Source: Beijerinckiaceae bacterium (GTDB lineage: Bacteria > Pseudomonadota > Alphaproteobacteria > Rhizobiales > Beijerinckiaceae). Taken from it: a stretch of 64,000 bases of DNA. Where the stretch lies: NCBI GenBank assembly GCA_009773635.1, contig WSYC01000003.1, positions 62,001 through 126,000 of the forward strand, given 5' to 3'. Made by a program: the position numbers and the translations under genes. Shown piece by piece: positions 37,083 through 46,653 of this stretch. Each line of letters opens with the position of its first letter. Positions within the stretch are counted from its first letter, which is position 1. Below the pieces are notes generated by a model. It worked only from the letters and a program-made list of their open reading frames with translations, was not told the origin of the DNA and did not search any database.

Positions 37083-37823
37083 CTATTCTTTCGGGTCCAT
37101 CGCGGTGTCGAGCGGCACATCATGCGCCATCCCGTCACCGGCTTCACTCTGGAGCGGAAATCCGGGAATGCCGGAAGGCCCGCTTGCCGAAGCATCAAGA
37201 TGCTTCGCCGGGCCGCCCGCCTGGAATTCAACGAACCTCAACGCCCGATCCAGAAAGACCGAGGCAGCGTCATGAACCGTGAGCGCCGCATGTATCACAT
37301 GTTCCCGCCCGATGGACAGACCTAATTCTTGGGCGGAAAAGGCCCGGATCACGAGCGGGTTCCGCTTTCCCCGCGCCTTGCTGTGGGAGGCCCGCTGGAG
37401 CCGCGCGACTTCGGCCTCCGAGCCATCGCTCGCCTGCACCAGTGCGAGCAGCCCGCCACGGATACCCTCGATCTTGGCAAAACCGCTGGTCACCGCCCCC
37501 GCCTTGTTCGCGAGCGAAAACATCTGCAGCGCATCCTTGCGCAGGAGGTTGGCGACCTCGGTCGCGAGATCGTCAGAAACCGTCACCTTGGCCTTCAGCC
37601 CGCGCTGGAAGGCTTTCCGCGCGATCGCCTGCTTCAGGATTTCAGCGGAATTCGTGACCCAGACGCCCCGTCCCGGCAGGCGGGCGCGGATATCGGGCAC
37701 GACCTGACCATCCGGCCCGGCGACGAAACGGATGAGATCGGAGACAGGGCGCACGCCGCGCGTGACGATGCACAGACGTGCTACCGCCTTGCGATCCGGG
37801 CCCTCGTCTCCTTCCTCATCCAT
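37083..37823 (-). CDS. YlxR-family RNA-binding protein (DUF448)
   Basis: Protein of 246 residues encoded between nusA and infB, the usual place for YlxR. The N-terminal YlxR domain covers about residues 10-90 (ARLCIVTRGVRPVSDLIRFV, LPGRGVWVTNSAEIL, ARKAFQRGLK). A second segment (about 95-160, LLRKDALQMFSLANKAGAVTSGFAKIE) looks like an L7Ae-type RNA-binding domain, an arrangement common in alphaproteobacteria. YlxR proteins (RnpM) have been linked to RNase P. The ATG at 37823 lies 4 bases after the nusA stop, with GAAGG inside nusA as its ribosome site. Confidence 0.88.
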   Translation of the reverse strand: MDEEGDEGPDRKAVARLCIVTRGVRPVSDLIRFVAGPDGQVVPDIRARLPGRGVWVTNSAEILKQAIARKAFQRGLKAKVTVSDDLATEVANLLRKDALQMFSLANKAGAVTSGFAKIEGIRGGLLALVQASDGSEAEVARLQRASHSKARGKRNPLVIRAFSAQELGLSIGREHVIHAALTVHDAASVFLDRALRFVEFQAGGPAKHLDASASGPSGIPGFPLQSEAGDGMAHDVPLDTAMDPKE

Positions 37824-37827
37824 GCCA

Positions 37828-39423
37828 TCAGCCTTCTTCGCCGGCTTCGACGTCTTCTTCCATATCGTCTTCGGCAGCAGCCTCGACCCAGCCTGCGGCA
37901 ACGCGCGCGGCCATGATCATGGCTTCCGCCTCGGCACGGGAGACGTCGAGCTCCGAAAGATAGCCGGTGTAGCGGGTCGTCTCGCTGCCCTTCTTCTCGG
38001 TCCAGCCAACGAGATCATCGGTGGCACAGCCCGCGAGATCCTCGACGGACTTGACGTCATTCTCGCCGAAAGCAACCAGCATGGCAGAGGTGACGCCCGG
38101 AATTTCCGTGAGCGCATCCTCGACCCCGAGTTCCCGACGGCGCGACTGGCGCTCGCTTTCGATGCGCTCGAGATAGCCCCGCGCGCGGGCCTGAAGTTCA
38201 TCCGCCGTTTCAGCATCAAACCCTTCGATCGACAGCACATCCGCGCGGTCGACGTAGGCGATTTCCTCAATGGTCGCAAAGCCTTCGGAAGCCAGCAACT
38301 GGCCGACCATCTCGTCGACATCGAGCGCTTCGCAGAAGAGCTTCGAGCGCTCGACGAATTCCTTCTGGCGACGCTCGGATTCCTCGGCTTCCGTGACGAT
38401 ATCGATGTTCCAGCCGGTGAGCTGGGACGCCAGACGCACGTTCTGGCCACGGCGGCCGATTGCGAGGCTGAGCTGATCATCGGGGACGACGACCTCGATG
38501 CGCTCGCTCTCCTCATCAAGCACGACCTTGGCGACCTCTGCCGGCTGCAGCGCATTGACGAGGAAGGTCGCGATATTGTCTGACCACGGAATGATATCGA
38601 CGCGCTCGCCCTGCAACTCCTGCACCACCGCCTGGACGCGGCTGCCGCGCATGCCGACGCAGGCGCCGACCGGATCGATCGAGCTGTCGCGGGAAATCAC
38701 CGCGATTTTCGCGCGGCTGCCCGGATCACGGGCCACGGCCTTGATCTCGATGACACCGTCATAGATTTCCGGCACTTCCTGCATGAACAGCTTCGCCATG
38801 AACATGGGATGCGTGCGGGACAGGAAAATCTGCGGCCCGCGCGTCTCGCGGCGCACATCGAAGAGATAGGAGCGGATGCGATCGCCCGGGCGGAACACCT
38901 CGCGCGGGATCAGCTCGTCGCGGCGGATGACCGCTTCGCCCTTGCCGAGATCGACGATCACATTGCCGTATTCGACACGCTTGACGACGCCGTTGATGAT
39001 TTCGCCGATACGATCCTTGAACTCGTCATACTGACGATCCCGCTCGGCTTCGCGCACCTTCTGGGTGATGACCTGTTTGGCCGACTGCGCGGCCATGCGG
39101 CCGAACTCAACCGGCGGCAGCGGCTCGGAGAAGGTGTCGCCGACCTGCGCGGCCGGGTTCTTCTTGCGGGCTTCCGCAAGGTCCATCTCGCGCGAGTCAT
39201 TCTCTACGGCATCGACCACCTGCATGATCCGCGTCAGCCGCACCTCACCCGATTTCGGGTGGATTTCGGCGCGGATGTCGGTCTCGCTGCCGTAACGGGA
39301 ACGCGCGATCTTGGCGTAGGCATCTTCCATGGCGCCCAGAACGATCTCGCGATCGATCGACTTCTCACGCGCGACCGCATCGGCGATCTGCAACAGCTCG
39401 AGGCGGTTTGCACTGACTGACAT
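37828..39423 (-). CDS. nusA: Transcription termination/antitermination protein NusA
   Basis: Binds RNA polymerase and RNA to control pausing, termination and antitermination. It has 531 residues: N-terminal polymerase-binding domain, S1 domain (GEIINGVVKRVEYGNVIVDL), two KH domains (GSRVQAVVQELQGERVDIIP, LAIGRRGQNVRLASQLTGW) and two C-terminal helical repeats (EGFDAETADELQARARGYLE and a second near the end), with a very acidic tail. It is second in the operon after rimP, 69 bases downstream. Confidence 0.98.
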   Translation of the reverse strand: MSVSANRLELLQIADAVAREKSIDREIVLGAMEDAYAKIARSRYGSETDIRAEIHPKSGEVRLTRIMQVVDAVENDSREMDLAEARKKNPAAQVGDTFSEPLPPVEFGRMAAQSAKQVITQKVREAERDRQYDEFKDRIGEIINGVVKRVEYGNVIVDLGKGEAVIRRDELIPREVFRPGDRIRSYLFDVRRETRGPQIFLSRTHPMFMAKLFMQEVPEIYDGVIEIKAVARDPGSRAKIAVISRDSSIDPVGACVGMRGSRVQAVVQELQGERVDIIPWSDNIATFLVNALQPAEVAKVVLDEESERIEVVVPDDQLSLAIGRRGQNVRLASQLTGWNIDIVTEAEESERRQKEFVERSKLFCEALDVDEMVGQLLASEGFATIEEIAYVDRADVLSIEGFDAETADELQARARGYLERIESERQSRRRELGVEDALTEIPGVTSAMLVAFGENDVKSVEDLAGCATDDLVGWTEKKGSETTRYTGYLSELDVSRAEAEAMIMAARVAAGWVEAAAEDDMEEDVEAGEEG

Positions 39424-39492
39424 GGGTTCCTCCGTCTGGTTCTTCTGGGGGTGCCGGGTTGCCGGTCACCTGATCGGAATGGGATGGTTCGG

Positions 39493-40188
39493 CTAATGCT
39501 TCTTGAAACGCCCGGGGCCGCTGGGCTTCTTGACAGGTTTGATCGGACGCGGCGCACGGGGTGCAAGCTTGGCCAGCGTTTCGGGTGCCGGCACGGCGGC
39601 TTCGCCCCCTTCCTCGTCGTCCTCGTCGAGGCCTGCGAGGCGCAGGGCTTCCTTGCCGCGTCGGAGCGATTCCTCAATCACCGCATCGGTCAGCACGAGG
39701 CGCGCCTCGGCGATATCGCGGATATCGAGCACGGGACGCTGGTTTTCGCCTTCCGGCACATCGGGGAGCAGGATCGTCACCTTCTCGCCCTCGACCGCAT
39801 CGATGAAGCCCCGGTAGCGCTTGCGACCATCGACCGCGATCGCCATCTCGATGCGTGCATCAAAGCCGATCCAGCGCGAGAAATCGCTGACGCGCACCAG
39901 CGGGCGATCAATGCCCGGCGAGGAAATCTCGAGATGATACTGGACCGAGATCGGGTCCTCGACATCCAGCAGCGGTGCAACGGCGCGGCTCACGGCCTCG
40001 CAATCGTTCACGCCCATGGTGCCATCCGGCTTTTCCGCCATGATCTGAACCGTGCAGCCGTTGAGGCCGGAGACCTTCACGCGCACCAGACGATACCCGA
40101 GCGAGCGGATCATCGGGTCGACGATCCGTCCGACGCGCTGCGCGACTCCGTTTTCGGTGATGAGTCTGGGCTCGTTGAGTTCGTCCAT
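39493..40188 (-). CDS. rimP: Ribosome maturation factor RimP
   Basis: Early 30S assembly factor. It has 231 residues; the conserved parts are [34 protein letters not shown] and [16 protein letters not shown] with the following SH3-like domain ([19 protein letters not shown]). The C-terminal extension of about 50 residues is acidic then basic (ending GPGRFKKH) and is longer than in enteric RimP, as often in alphaproteobacteria. It is first gene of the rimP-nusA-ylxR-infB-rbfA-truB-rpsO-pnp operon. Confidence 0.95.
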   Translation of the reverse strand: MDELNEPRLITENGVAQRVGRIVDPMIRSLGYRLVRVKVSGLNGCTVQIMAEKPDGTMGVNDCEAVSRAVAPLLDVEDPISVQYHLEISSPGIDRPLVRVSDFSRWIGFDARIEMAIAVDGRKRYRGFIDAVEGEKVTILLPDVPEGENQRPVLDIRDIAEARLVLTDAVIEESLRRGKEALRLAGLDEDDEEGGEAAVPAPETLAKLAPRAPRPIKPVKKPSGPGRFKKH

Positions 40189-40430
40189 GTCTTTCCTTTA
40201 TCGGGCCAGAAGGCCCGATGATCCCTCGCACAAGCTCGGCAGCGCCGTCGCGCCTGACCTCGGCTTTCAGCCTCGGTGCGCTGCCCGCCCGAAGCGTCCG
40301 AAATCTCTGTCTGCGGGCCACCAAAACAAAAAGAGCGGGTCCGTCTCCGGCCCACCCTGTTTTCGCGTATGACCCCGCGTAAACTGAGATTGATGAAACC
40401 CGGATACGCCGGTATCAATCAAAAATCAAG

Positions 40431-40709
40431 CTAATTGGAACCGTCGGGGGGCTGGCGATCGAAATTCGAGAGCCCTGACAGGAGATACCCGATCAGCCCG
40501 CCGATCAGGGCCGCCAGCGTCTGCCCATCCAGAAGCTTCTCCATGCCGAGGATCAGGATGATCGGCAGCAGGAAGACAACGGCGATGAACTGAACGGCGC
40601 GAACGCCAATCGCCTTTTTGGTGGCAATCCGATGCCACATGAAGCCGATGAAGCCGATCGGCAGCATGAGGGCGGCGATGAGTTCAACGTATTCCTTGAC
40701 AGTATCCAT
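40431..40709 (-). CDS. Small membrane protein of unknown function
   Basis: Unrecognised 92-residue protein with two or three hydrophobic segments (ELIAALMLPIGFIGFMW, AVQFIAVVFLLPIILILGM, and a third weaker LAALIGGLIGYLLSGL) and a short polar tail. The spacing suits a small inner-membrane protein. It stands alone between trmB and rimP on the minus strand. No function can be given. Confidence 0.7.
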   Translation of the reverse strand: MDTVKEYVELIAALMLPIGFIGFMWHRIATKKAIGVRAVQFIAVVFLLPIILILGMEKLLDGQTLAALIGGLIGYLLSGLSNFDRQPPDGSN

Positions 40710-40742
40710 TCTTCAAAACCCCTGATCAAAATGCAGCGGGTT

Positions 40743-41468
40743 TCATCCTAACGCATGCCGCCGGAAGCGGAAATAGCCGGGCACGCGGCCTTCGCGCAGC
40801 GCCTTTTCCTCGTAGCGGGTGCGGTGCCATTCCGGCCAGGGCTGACGCCAGTCATCCGCCGTCTCCGCACACCAGACCAGCGTGTCCTGCTGCGCGATGC
40901 GGGCCAGCGTCCAGCCGGCGTAATCATCGATATCGGTCGCAAAGCGCAGCTCGCACCCCTGCTTGAGCACGCGCGCGACCTCCGCAAGAAAATCGTCGTC
41001 GACGATCCGGCGCTTGCGCTGCCGGCGTTTCGGCCAGGGGTCGGGGTAAAGGAGATAGACCCGGTCGAGGCTGGCATCGGGCAACGCGGCCAGCACCTCG
41101 CGCGCATCCCCGCGCAAGGCCCGGATGTTGGTGAGCCCGTCCTGCTCGATCGCCGCCAGCAGCTTGGCAACGCCGTTGAGGAAGGGCTCGACGCCGAAAT
41201 AGCCGATTTCCGGATGCAACTTCGCCATCGCCGCGAGATGTTCGCCGCCACCAAAGCCGATCTCCAGCATCAGGGCTTCAGGCTGGCCGGAGAACAGGGC
41301 AGCCGGTTCATCCTTGAGCGCAGCGACATCGATCGCCAGCGCCGGCAACATCGTGGCCATGCGTCCGACCTGGGCGGCGCGCAGCGCCTTGCCCTTCGAG
41401 CGGCCATAAAGCTGACGGCGAGGCCCCGTTTCAGGAGCCTCGCCGCCGGATTTGCTGTCAATCGTCAC
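40743..41468 (-). CDS. trmB: tRNA (guanine-N7-)-methyltransferase
   Basis: Methylates G46 of tRNA. It has 241 residues with the SAM-binding motif LEIGFGGGEHLAAMA, the acidic FGVEPFLNGVAKLL, and the family-specific LLYPDPWPKRRQRKRR. The C-terminal TRYEEKALREGRVPGYFRF is also typical. The GTG at 41468 is preferred because GGCGG lies 6 bases upstream and it starts just after metK; an ATG at 41546 would overlap metK by about 60 bases. Confidence 0.94.
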   Translation of the reverse strand: MTIDSKSGGEAPETGPRRQLYGRSKGKALRAAQVGRMATMLPALAIDVAALKDEPAALFSGQPEALMLEIGFGGGEHLAAMAKLHPEIGYFGVEPFLNGVAKLLAAIEQDGLTNIRALRGDAREVLAALPDASLDRVYLLYPDPWPKRRQRKRRIVDDDFLAEVARVLKQGCELRFATDIDDYAGWTLARIAQQDTLVWCAETADDWRQPWPEWHRTRYEEKALREGRVPGYFRFRRHALG

Positions 41469-41484
41469 GGCAGCCGCCACAAGA

Positions 41485-42696
41485 TCAGGCGAGGGCCTTC
41501 TTGATCGCCGGGACAAGATCGGTCTTCTCCCAGGAGAAGCCGCCATCGCGCGATGCCTTGCGGCCGAAGTGGCCGTAAGCCGACGTGCGGGCGTAGATCG
41601 CCTTGTTGAGGCTGAGCTGCTGGCGGATGCCGCGCGGGCTCAGATCCATGATCTCCGGCAGGATCGCCTCGAGCTTGGCTTCGTCGGCCTTGCCGGTCGC
41701 GGTGCCGTGCAGATCGACATAGACCGAAAGCGGCTTTGCGACGCCGATGGCATAGGAGAGCTGGATCGTGCAGCGCTCGGCAAGGCCGGCCGCCACAACG
41801 TTCTTCGCGAGGTAGCGCGCGGCATAGGCCGCCGAGCGGTCGACCTTGGTCGGGTCCTTGCCGGAGAACGCGCCGCCGCCATGCGGGGCCGCACCGCCGT
41901 AGGTGTCGACGATGATCTTGCGGCCGGTGAGGCCGGCGTCGCCATCCGGGCCGCCGATCACGAAGGCGCCGGTCGGGTTGACGTGCCAGACCGTATCCTT
42001 CGAGACCCAGCCGGCGGGAAGCGTCTCGCGGATGATCGGCTCGACGATCTTCTGGATGTCCTTGGAGGTCAGCTTCGCGTCGAGATGCTGGGTCGAGAGC
42101 ACGATCTGCGTCACGCCGACCGGCTTGCCGTTCTCGTATTTCACGGTGACCTGGCTCTTGGCATCCGGGCCGAGCACGCCGCAGCCCTTTTCGCCGGCCT
42201 TGCGGGCCACGGTGAGCACTTCGAGGATCTTGTGGGCATAGTAGATCGGCGCCGGCATCAGTTCCGGCGTTTCCTTGCACGCATAGCCGAACATGATGCC
42301 CTGATCGCCGGCGCCTTCGTCCTTGTTGCCGGAGGCATCAACGCCCTGCGCGATATGCGCGGACTGGGGATGCAGCAGCACATCGATCTTGGCCTTCTTC
42401 CAGTGGAAGCCGTCCTGCTCGTAGCCGATCGCGCGGATTGCCTTGCGGGCGACGCTCTTGACCTTGGATTTCATCGCCTTGTCGTCGAGCGAGGTGCGGA
42501 CTTCACCGGCGATCACAACGCGATTGGTCGTGGCCAGGGTTTCGCACGCAACGCGAACCTGCGCCGGGTCCATGCCCGCCTTCGCAGCTTCACGGAAGAA
42601 GAGATCGACCACTTCGTCCGAAATCCGGTCACAGACCTTGTCCGGATGACCTTCGGAAACGGATTCAGAGGTGAAAAGATACGAGGACCGCGCCAC
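41485..42696 (-). CDS. metK: S-adenosylmethionine synthetase
   Basis: Makes SAM from methionine and ATP. It has 403 residues with motifs [20 protein letters not shown], the hexapeptide GAGDQG in [15 protein letters not shown], and [19 protein letters not shown]. The GTG at 42696 has AAGGGAG 8 bases upstream and gives the usual N-terminus; an ATG 63 bases earlier would add a non-family leader. It is upstream of trmB, a SAM user. The region upstream has no SAM riboswitch that I recognise, but contains a strong palindrome at 42815-42836. Confidence 0.96.
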   Translation of the reverse strand: MARSSYLFTSESVSEGHPDKVCDRISDEVVDLFFREAAKAGMDPAQVRVACETLATTNRVVIAGEVRTSLDDKAMKSKVKSVARKAIRAIGYEQDGFHWKKAKIDVLLHPQSAHIAQGVDASGNKDEGAGDQGIMFGYACKETPELMPAPIYYAHKILEVLTVARKAGEKGCGVLGPDAKSQVTVKYENGKPVGVTQIVLSTQHLDAKLTSKDIQKIVEPIIRETLPAGWVSKDTVWHVNPTGAFVIGGPDGDAGLTGRKIIVDTYGGAAPHGGGAFSGKDPTKVDRSAAYAARYLAKNVVAAGLAERCTIQLSYAIGVAKPLSVYVDLHGTATGKADEAKLEAILPEIMDLSPRGIRQQLSLNKAIYARTSAYGHFGRKASRDGGFSWEKTDLVPAIKKALA

Positions 42697-42814
42697 GGTG
42701 AGCTCCCTTGCCTGGACTTTCGGAACGGGCAGAACGACACCCGCTGATAGCGGACGCATCCCCAGTGCCGACGGGCGCGTCTCTTGTCCCAGATTGCGCG
42801 AGGGGTCAAGTCTC

Positions 42815-42836
42815 TTTGGCGAACGAGTTCGCCAAA
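42815..42836. promoter_or_regulatory. Palindrome upstream of metK (candidate operator)
   Basis: TTTGGCGAAC and GTTCGCCAAA are perfect 10-base arms around GA. On the minus strand it lies about 6 bases before a possible -35 (TTGACC) that is 17 bases from CAAGAG, upstream of metK, and 60 bases after the XRE gene stop. No T-run follows, so an operator is more likely than a terminator for the XRE gene. Confidence 0.45.
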
Positions 42837-42896
42837 AAGAACAGGTAATGCGAAAAAAGAAACGATGTGGTGCAGGTCACGCGCAAATTGCGCGGG

Positions 42897-43331
42897 TTAA
42901 CCCTTGCGTTGCCCGTCCACCAGCGTCGTCACGAGGTCCACAACGCGCCGGCGCACCCTGAGGTCATCGATCGAGGCAAAGGCGCGCGCCAGGGCGACGC
43001 CCTCGGGGGTCGAGAAGATGTCGATCGTGTAGTCCGCCTGGGCGTTTTCTGCAAAACCGACGGCCATCGCGATGTTTTCGTCCCGGGGTGCACCGTCAAA
43101 GAAAAAGGATACCGGTACACCCAGAACCTGGGCGATGTTCTGCATTCGGCTGGCGCTGATGCGGTTGGTACCCTTCTCGTATTTCTGGATTTGCTGAAAG
43201 GTGACGCCAAGCGCCTCACCAAGCTTCTCCTGGCTCATGCCAACGGTGATCCGGCGCATGCGGACGCGGCTACCGACGTGGCGATCAACGGGGCTCGGTG
43301 CTTTTTTCATCAGGTGTTCGTCAGCCAACAT
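42897..43331 (-). CDS. XRE-family transcriptional regulator
   Basis: Helix-turn-helix protein of 144 residues. The DNA-binding domain is at about residues 20-75 (GMSQEKLGEALGVTFQQIQK, YEKGTNRISASRMQNIAQVL); the C-terminal 65 residues are helical and probably dimerise. This type, usually one or a few copies per genome, is common in Hyphomicrobiales near metK. The ATG at 43331 has GAGGA just upstream and is preferred over the ATG at 43310. Its target may be metK or its own gene; that is inferred. Confidence 0.9.
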   Translation of the reverse strand: MLADEHLMKKAPSPVDRHVGSRVRMRRITVGMSQEKLGEALGVTFQQIQKYEKGTNRISASRMQNIAQVLGVPVSFFFDGAPRDENIAMAVGFAENAQADYTIDIFSTPEGVALARAFASIDDLRVRRRVVDLVTTLVDGQRKG

Positions 43332-43414
43332 AATATCCTCGGTTCTCGATATCGGGCAGCGGGTAGTATGCCGGCAAAATTATCCAGCGGAAACGCGGAA
43401 TTTGTGAAAAAAAC

Positions 43415-45070
43415 TCACTCTCCACGCCTACCCAGAAGCGCTAACAGGAAATACATAATCATAACGGACGCGAAACTATACCAGTTCGCCCAGCGATACA
43501 ACGTGTTTGGCAGGCCTGTGGGTAACGGCGAATCCAGGACATCCGCGACACCGAGCGGCAGGGAGGCAAGCTCCCGGCCATAGGGGTCGAAGACCGCAGA
43601 TACACCACTGTTCGCAGCCCGCACCAACGGTTGGCCAAACTCAACCGCGCGCATCCTTGCCTGAGCAAGATGCTGGTATGGGCCAAAGGTATTACCGAAC
43701 CACGCGTCATTTGTCACGCTGATGAATACACTTTCTCCGCGCATATCTGTTGCCAATTCATGCGGAAAGATCGATTCGAAGCAGATGATCGGGATCACTG
43801 CCGGCAACCCGGCAATCGCCAGCGGCTTTCGGACAGGGCTTGCCGAGAAGCCGCCGATGACCTTGACGAACTGCTCAAGGCCCATCGCGCGCAGAAAGCG
43901 ATCGAACGGCAGATATTCGCCGAAAGGCACGAGGTGGACCTTGTCGTAGGTCCCGATGATCCCGGTCTTGTCGAGAGCCTGCATTGAATTGAAATAGCGA
44001 TAGCGTGATTCGCCGGAGGGCTCAGCCAGCGGCTCGGCGCGCACCGAGCCCGTGATCAGCTGCGTTCCCGGTGGCAGGAATCGGGTGATAGCCTCCAGCG
44101 CCCTCGGTGTCCGCTCGAGAACGAAGGGAAACGGGGATTCCGGCCAGATCAGATGCGTCACATCCGCAACACCGGAAGCGTGCGCGCCCTTGGCGACATC
44201 GCTCAGCGCAAAGAACTGCTCGAGAACCGCCGCACCATCCTGCTGCTGATTCTTGATGTCCTGAGCTATATTGGGTTGCATGATCCTGAGCTTGACGTTC
44301 GGAACCATTGCCAGCACCGAATAATCGATTCGAAGGCCTCCGGCGGACTGAAGCCGGACCCAGCCGAAGGCCGCCATGCCGCAAAGCGCGACGGCTGCCA
44401 ATACCGGCAGACCCCAGCGCGCAAGGCCGCTCCGGCCGGTCAGGATCACGGCCGGTGCCGCGAAGATCACGAAGGCCAGCAACCCAAGCCCCTCGCTTCC
44501 GATGACCGACGCCAGCTGGACGAGCACGAGGTGATTGGCAAAAGCCTGCCCGAAGCTGTTCCAGGGAAAGCCGGTGAAAACCCAGCCCCTCAACCACTCG
44601 GATACGCCAAGCCCAAACGCCAGCGCAAAAACCCTCAGCGCGCCCGGTGACCAGAAAAGATGCGCGAGCGCCAGACCCAAAGCCGGAAACAGCGCCAGCA
44701 CCGCCGGCAACCCGACGACGCCGAGCGGCATGAGCCAGAGGAACGCATCACCCCCGACGATGAAGGCCGCGCCAAGCCACCACAGGCCCGCCAGGAAATA
44801 GCCGAACCCGAACCACCAGCCGATCAGAAAAGCCCCCGTCAACCCGCGCACCGACGCGCGCCGACCCCCGACAAGGCCGTCGAGGAGCCAGACCAGCAGC
44901 GGAAAACTGATGAGATAGGCCGGCAGGAAATCGATCGGTTGCATCGCCAGAGCGGCGATACCGCCTGCAAGAAGCGCCAGGGCATATCGGATCCGCCCGC
45001 TCGCAAGCAGGATGGCGCTGAACCACTCCTGTGTCTGGGCGGGTATCCCGCGAGAGCTTGACGTTGCCAT
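43415..45070 (-). CDS. lnt: Apolipoprotein N-acyltransferase
   Basis: Integral membrane enzyme that adds the third acyl chain to lipoproteins. It has 551 residues: about six to eight N-terminal membrane helices, a periplasmic nitrilase domain, and a final helix near the C-terminus. The catalytic triad is visible: Glu311 in IWPESPFPF, Lys377 in TYDKVHLVPFGEYLP and Cys430 in IICFESIFP. The ATG at 45070 is preferred; a TTG at 45085 is possible. It lies downstream of corC, the common order ybeY-corC-lnt. Confidence 0.96.
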   Translation of the reverse strand: MATSSSRGIPAQTQEWFSAILLASGRIRYALALLAGGIAALAMQPIDFLPAYLISFPLLVWLLDGLVGGRRASVRGLTGAFLIGWWFGFGYFLAGLWWLGAAFIVGGDAFLWLMPLGVVGLPAVLALFPALGLALAHLFWSPGALRVFALAFGLGVSEWLRGWVFTGFPWNSFGQAFANHLVLVQLASVIGSEGLGLLAFVIFAAPAVILTGRSGLARWGLPVLAAVALCGMAAFGWVRLQSAGGLRIDYSVLAMVPNVKLRIMQPNIAQDIKNQQQDGAAVLEQFFALSDVAKGAHASGVADVTHLIWPESPFPFVLERTPRALEAITRFLPPGTQLITGSVRAEPLAEPSGESRYRYFNSMQALDKTGIIGTYDKVHLVPFGEYLPFDRFLRAMGLEQFVKVIGGFSASPVRKPLAIAGLPAVIPIICFESIFPHELATDMRGESVFISVTNDAWFGNTFGPYQHLAQARMRAVEFGQPLVRAANSGVSAVFDPYGRELASLPLGVADVLDSPLPTGLPNTLYRWANWYSFASVMIMYFLLALLGRRGE

Positions 45071-45208
45071 CACATCCGTAACCAACCCGGAACCGAAACT
45101 ATTGGCGAATCACGCCAACGCACGAGGACTACCGGTTGAAGTCATCCTTGGGAACCACCATCCGGTTGACACCGGAACAATCAAGCCCTGAACTTTGTCG
45201 CCGCACGC

Positions 45209-46138
45209 CTAGGCGATGCTCTCGCCGGGCGGGATTGGCGCAATTTTGATGCGTTTCAGGCGGCGCGAATCACCGTCCAGCACCGTGAAAACCAGCCCGA
45301 CGGGAACCGTGACGACCTCCCCCTTGACCGGAACACGCCCGAGAAACGCCGTGACATAGCCGCCGATCGTGCCGATATCATGCTCGTCGCTCGCCGGTTC
45401 CAGCTCGACATTCATCAGCCGGGCAACATCGTCGATCGCGGCGTGCGCGTTGATGGCGATCGCGCCGTCCCCGAGCGTTTCGACCTCGGCATCCTCGATG
45501 ATATCGTGCTCGTCCTCGATCTCGCCGACGATGATTTCGAGAAGATCTTCCAGCGACACCAGCCCGTCGGTGGCGCCATATTCATCGATCACCAGCGCCA
45601 TGTGGATGCGCTTGGCCTGCATTTCCAGCAGCAGATCGAGCGCGGGCATCGATCCCGGCGCGAACAGCACCGGCCGGATGAGGTCGATATCGGCGATTTT
45701 TGCGTCCAGCGCGACGGATTCGAGCCGCGCGAACATGTCGCGGATGTGGATCATGCCGCGGGGATCATCCAGCGTTTCGGAATAGACCGGCAGCCGGGAA
45801 TGTGCGGCAGAGGCGAACAATTCACGCAAATCGGAAAAGCGTGCGCCATCGGAAATCCCGATGATCGAACCTCGCGGCACCATGACATCCTGCACGCGGA
45901 TATCACGCGCCGTCAGCAGATTGCGCAGGATCCGCTTTTCCTCGCGCGTGAAATCATCGGTTTCGCGCTCCTCGGATTCCTCGAGAGCATCCTCGAGATC
46001 GTCGCGGATCGAGGCCGGTGCCTTCAGGCCGAGCGCGATCTTGAACCGTTCGATCCAGGAATCGTGACGTTCCTTGGGCGCATCCTTCCGGAGCGCCTCC
46101 GACGTGCTGTTGCGTTCCGTGCTATCGTCCTGGCTCAT
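45209..46138 (-). CDS. CBS-domain hemolysin-like protein (CorC family)
   Basis: Cytoplasmic protein of 309 residues with two CBS domains (about residues 80-200: VQDVMVPRGSIIGI, HSRLPVYSETLDDPRGMIHI, LVIDEYGATDGLVSLEDLLE) and a C-terminal CorC_HlyC domain (about 215-300, TIGGYVTAFLGRVPVKGE). It lacks the membrane part of larger DUF21 relatives. CorC-type proteins are linked to Mg/Co efflux. Its ATG overlaps the ybeY stop as TGATG. Confidence 0.93.
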   Translation of the reverse strand: MSQDDSTERNSTSEALRKDAPKERHDSWIERFKIALGLKAPASIRDDLEDALEESEERETDDFTREEKRILRNLLTARDIRVQDVMVPRGSIIGISDGARFSDLRELFASAAHSRLPVYSETLDDPRGMIHIRDMFARLESVALDAKIADIDLIRPVLFAPGSMPALDLLLEMQAKRIHMALVIDEYGATDGLVSLEDLLEIIVGEIEDEHDIIEDAEVETLGDGAIAINAHAAIDDVARLMNVELEPASDEHDIGTIGGYVTAFLGRVPVKGEVVTVPVGLVFTVLDGDSRRLKRIKIAPIPPGESIA

Positions 46139-46653
46139 CAGGCGGCCCCCCCGTCCGCTGCTGTAACCGGGTTTTCAGGCTCGCTGGCTGCATAGGGATC
46201 GGCAATCCCCAGCCCGGCGAGCAGGCGGATTTCAAGCGCTTCCATTGCTTCCGCTTCTGCTGCGGTCTCATGGTCATGGCCAAGCAGATGCAGCGTGCCG
46301 TGGACAACCAGATGCGTCAGATGATCCACCAGCGTCTTGCCTTCGGCCTCGGCCTCGCGGGCGCAGGTCTCGAAGGCCAGCGCGATATCGCCAAGGACAA
46401 GCGCGGGATCGCCCGGCATCGATGGTGCAGGAAAGGACAGCACGTTGGTCGGCATATCCTTGCCGCGAAACGATGCGTTGAGCCGACGGATCGTCGCATC
46501 ATCCCCCATCAGGAAGGAAACGCCGGCCGCAGGCCTTCCGGCCTCGGCGAGCACGGTCGTCGCGGCGCGGGCGACGAGCGCTTCGAGCCCCTCGACCGCT
46601 TCCCAGCCCTTCGCCTCGATGAGCACGTCGATATCAGGCATCGTGTCAGACAT
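46138..46653 (-). CDS. ybeY: Endoribonuclease YbeY
   Basis: Metal-dependent endoribonuclease for 16S rRNA 3' maturation and ribosome quality control. It has 171 residues with the zinc motif VVHGTLHLLGHDHET, preceded by the family segment NASFRGKDMPTNVLSFP and LGDIALAFETCAREA. The ATG at 46653 overlaps the phoH stop by 8 bases. It is between phoH and corC, the standard order. Confidence 0.96.
   Translation of the reverse strand: MSDTMPDIDVLIEAKGWEAVEGLEALVARAATTVLAEAGRPAAGVSFLMGDDATIRRLNASFRGKDMPTNVLSFPAPSMPGDPALVLGDIALAFETCAREAEAEGKTLVDHLTHLVVHGTLHLLGHDHETAAEAEAMEALEIRLLAGLGIADPYAASEPENPVTAADGGAA

Noticed and set aside
42697-42896. SAM riboswitch upstream of metK
   Set aside because: I looked for SAM-II and SAM/SAH-type conserved sequences in this leader and did not see them; only the palindrome and a possible promoter stand out.
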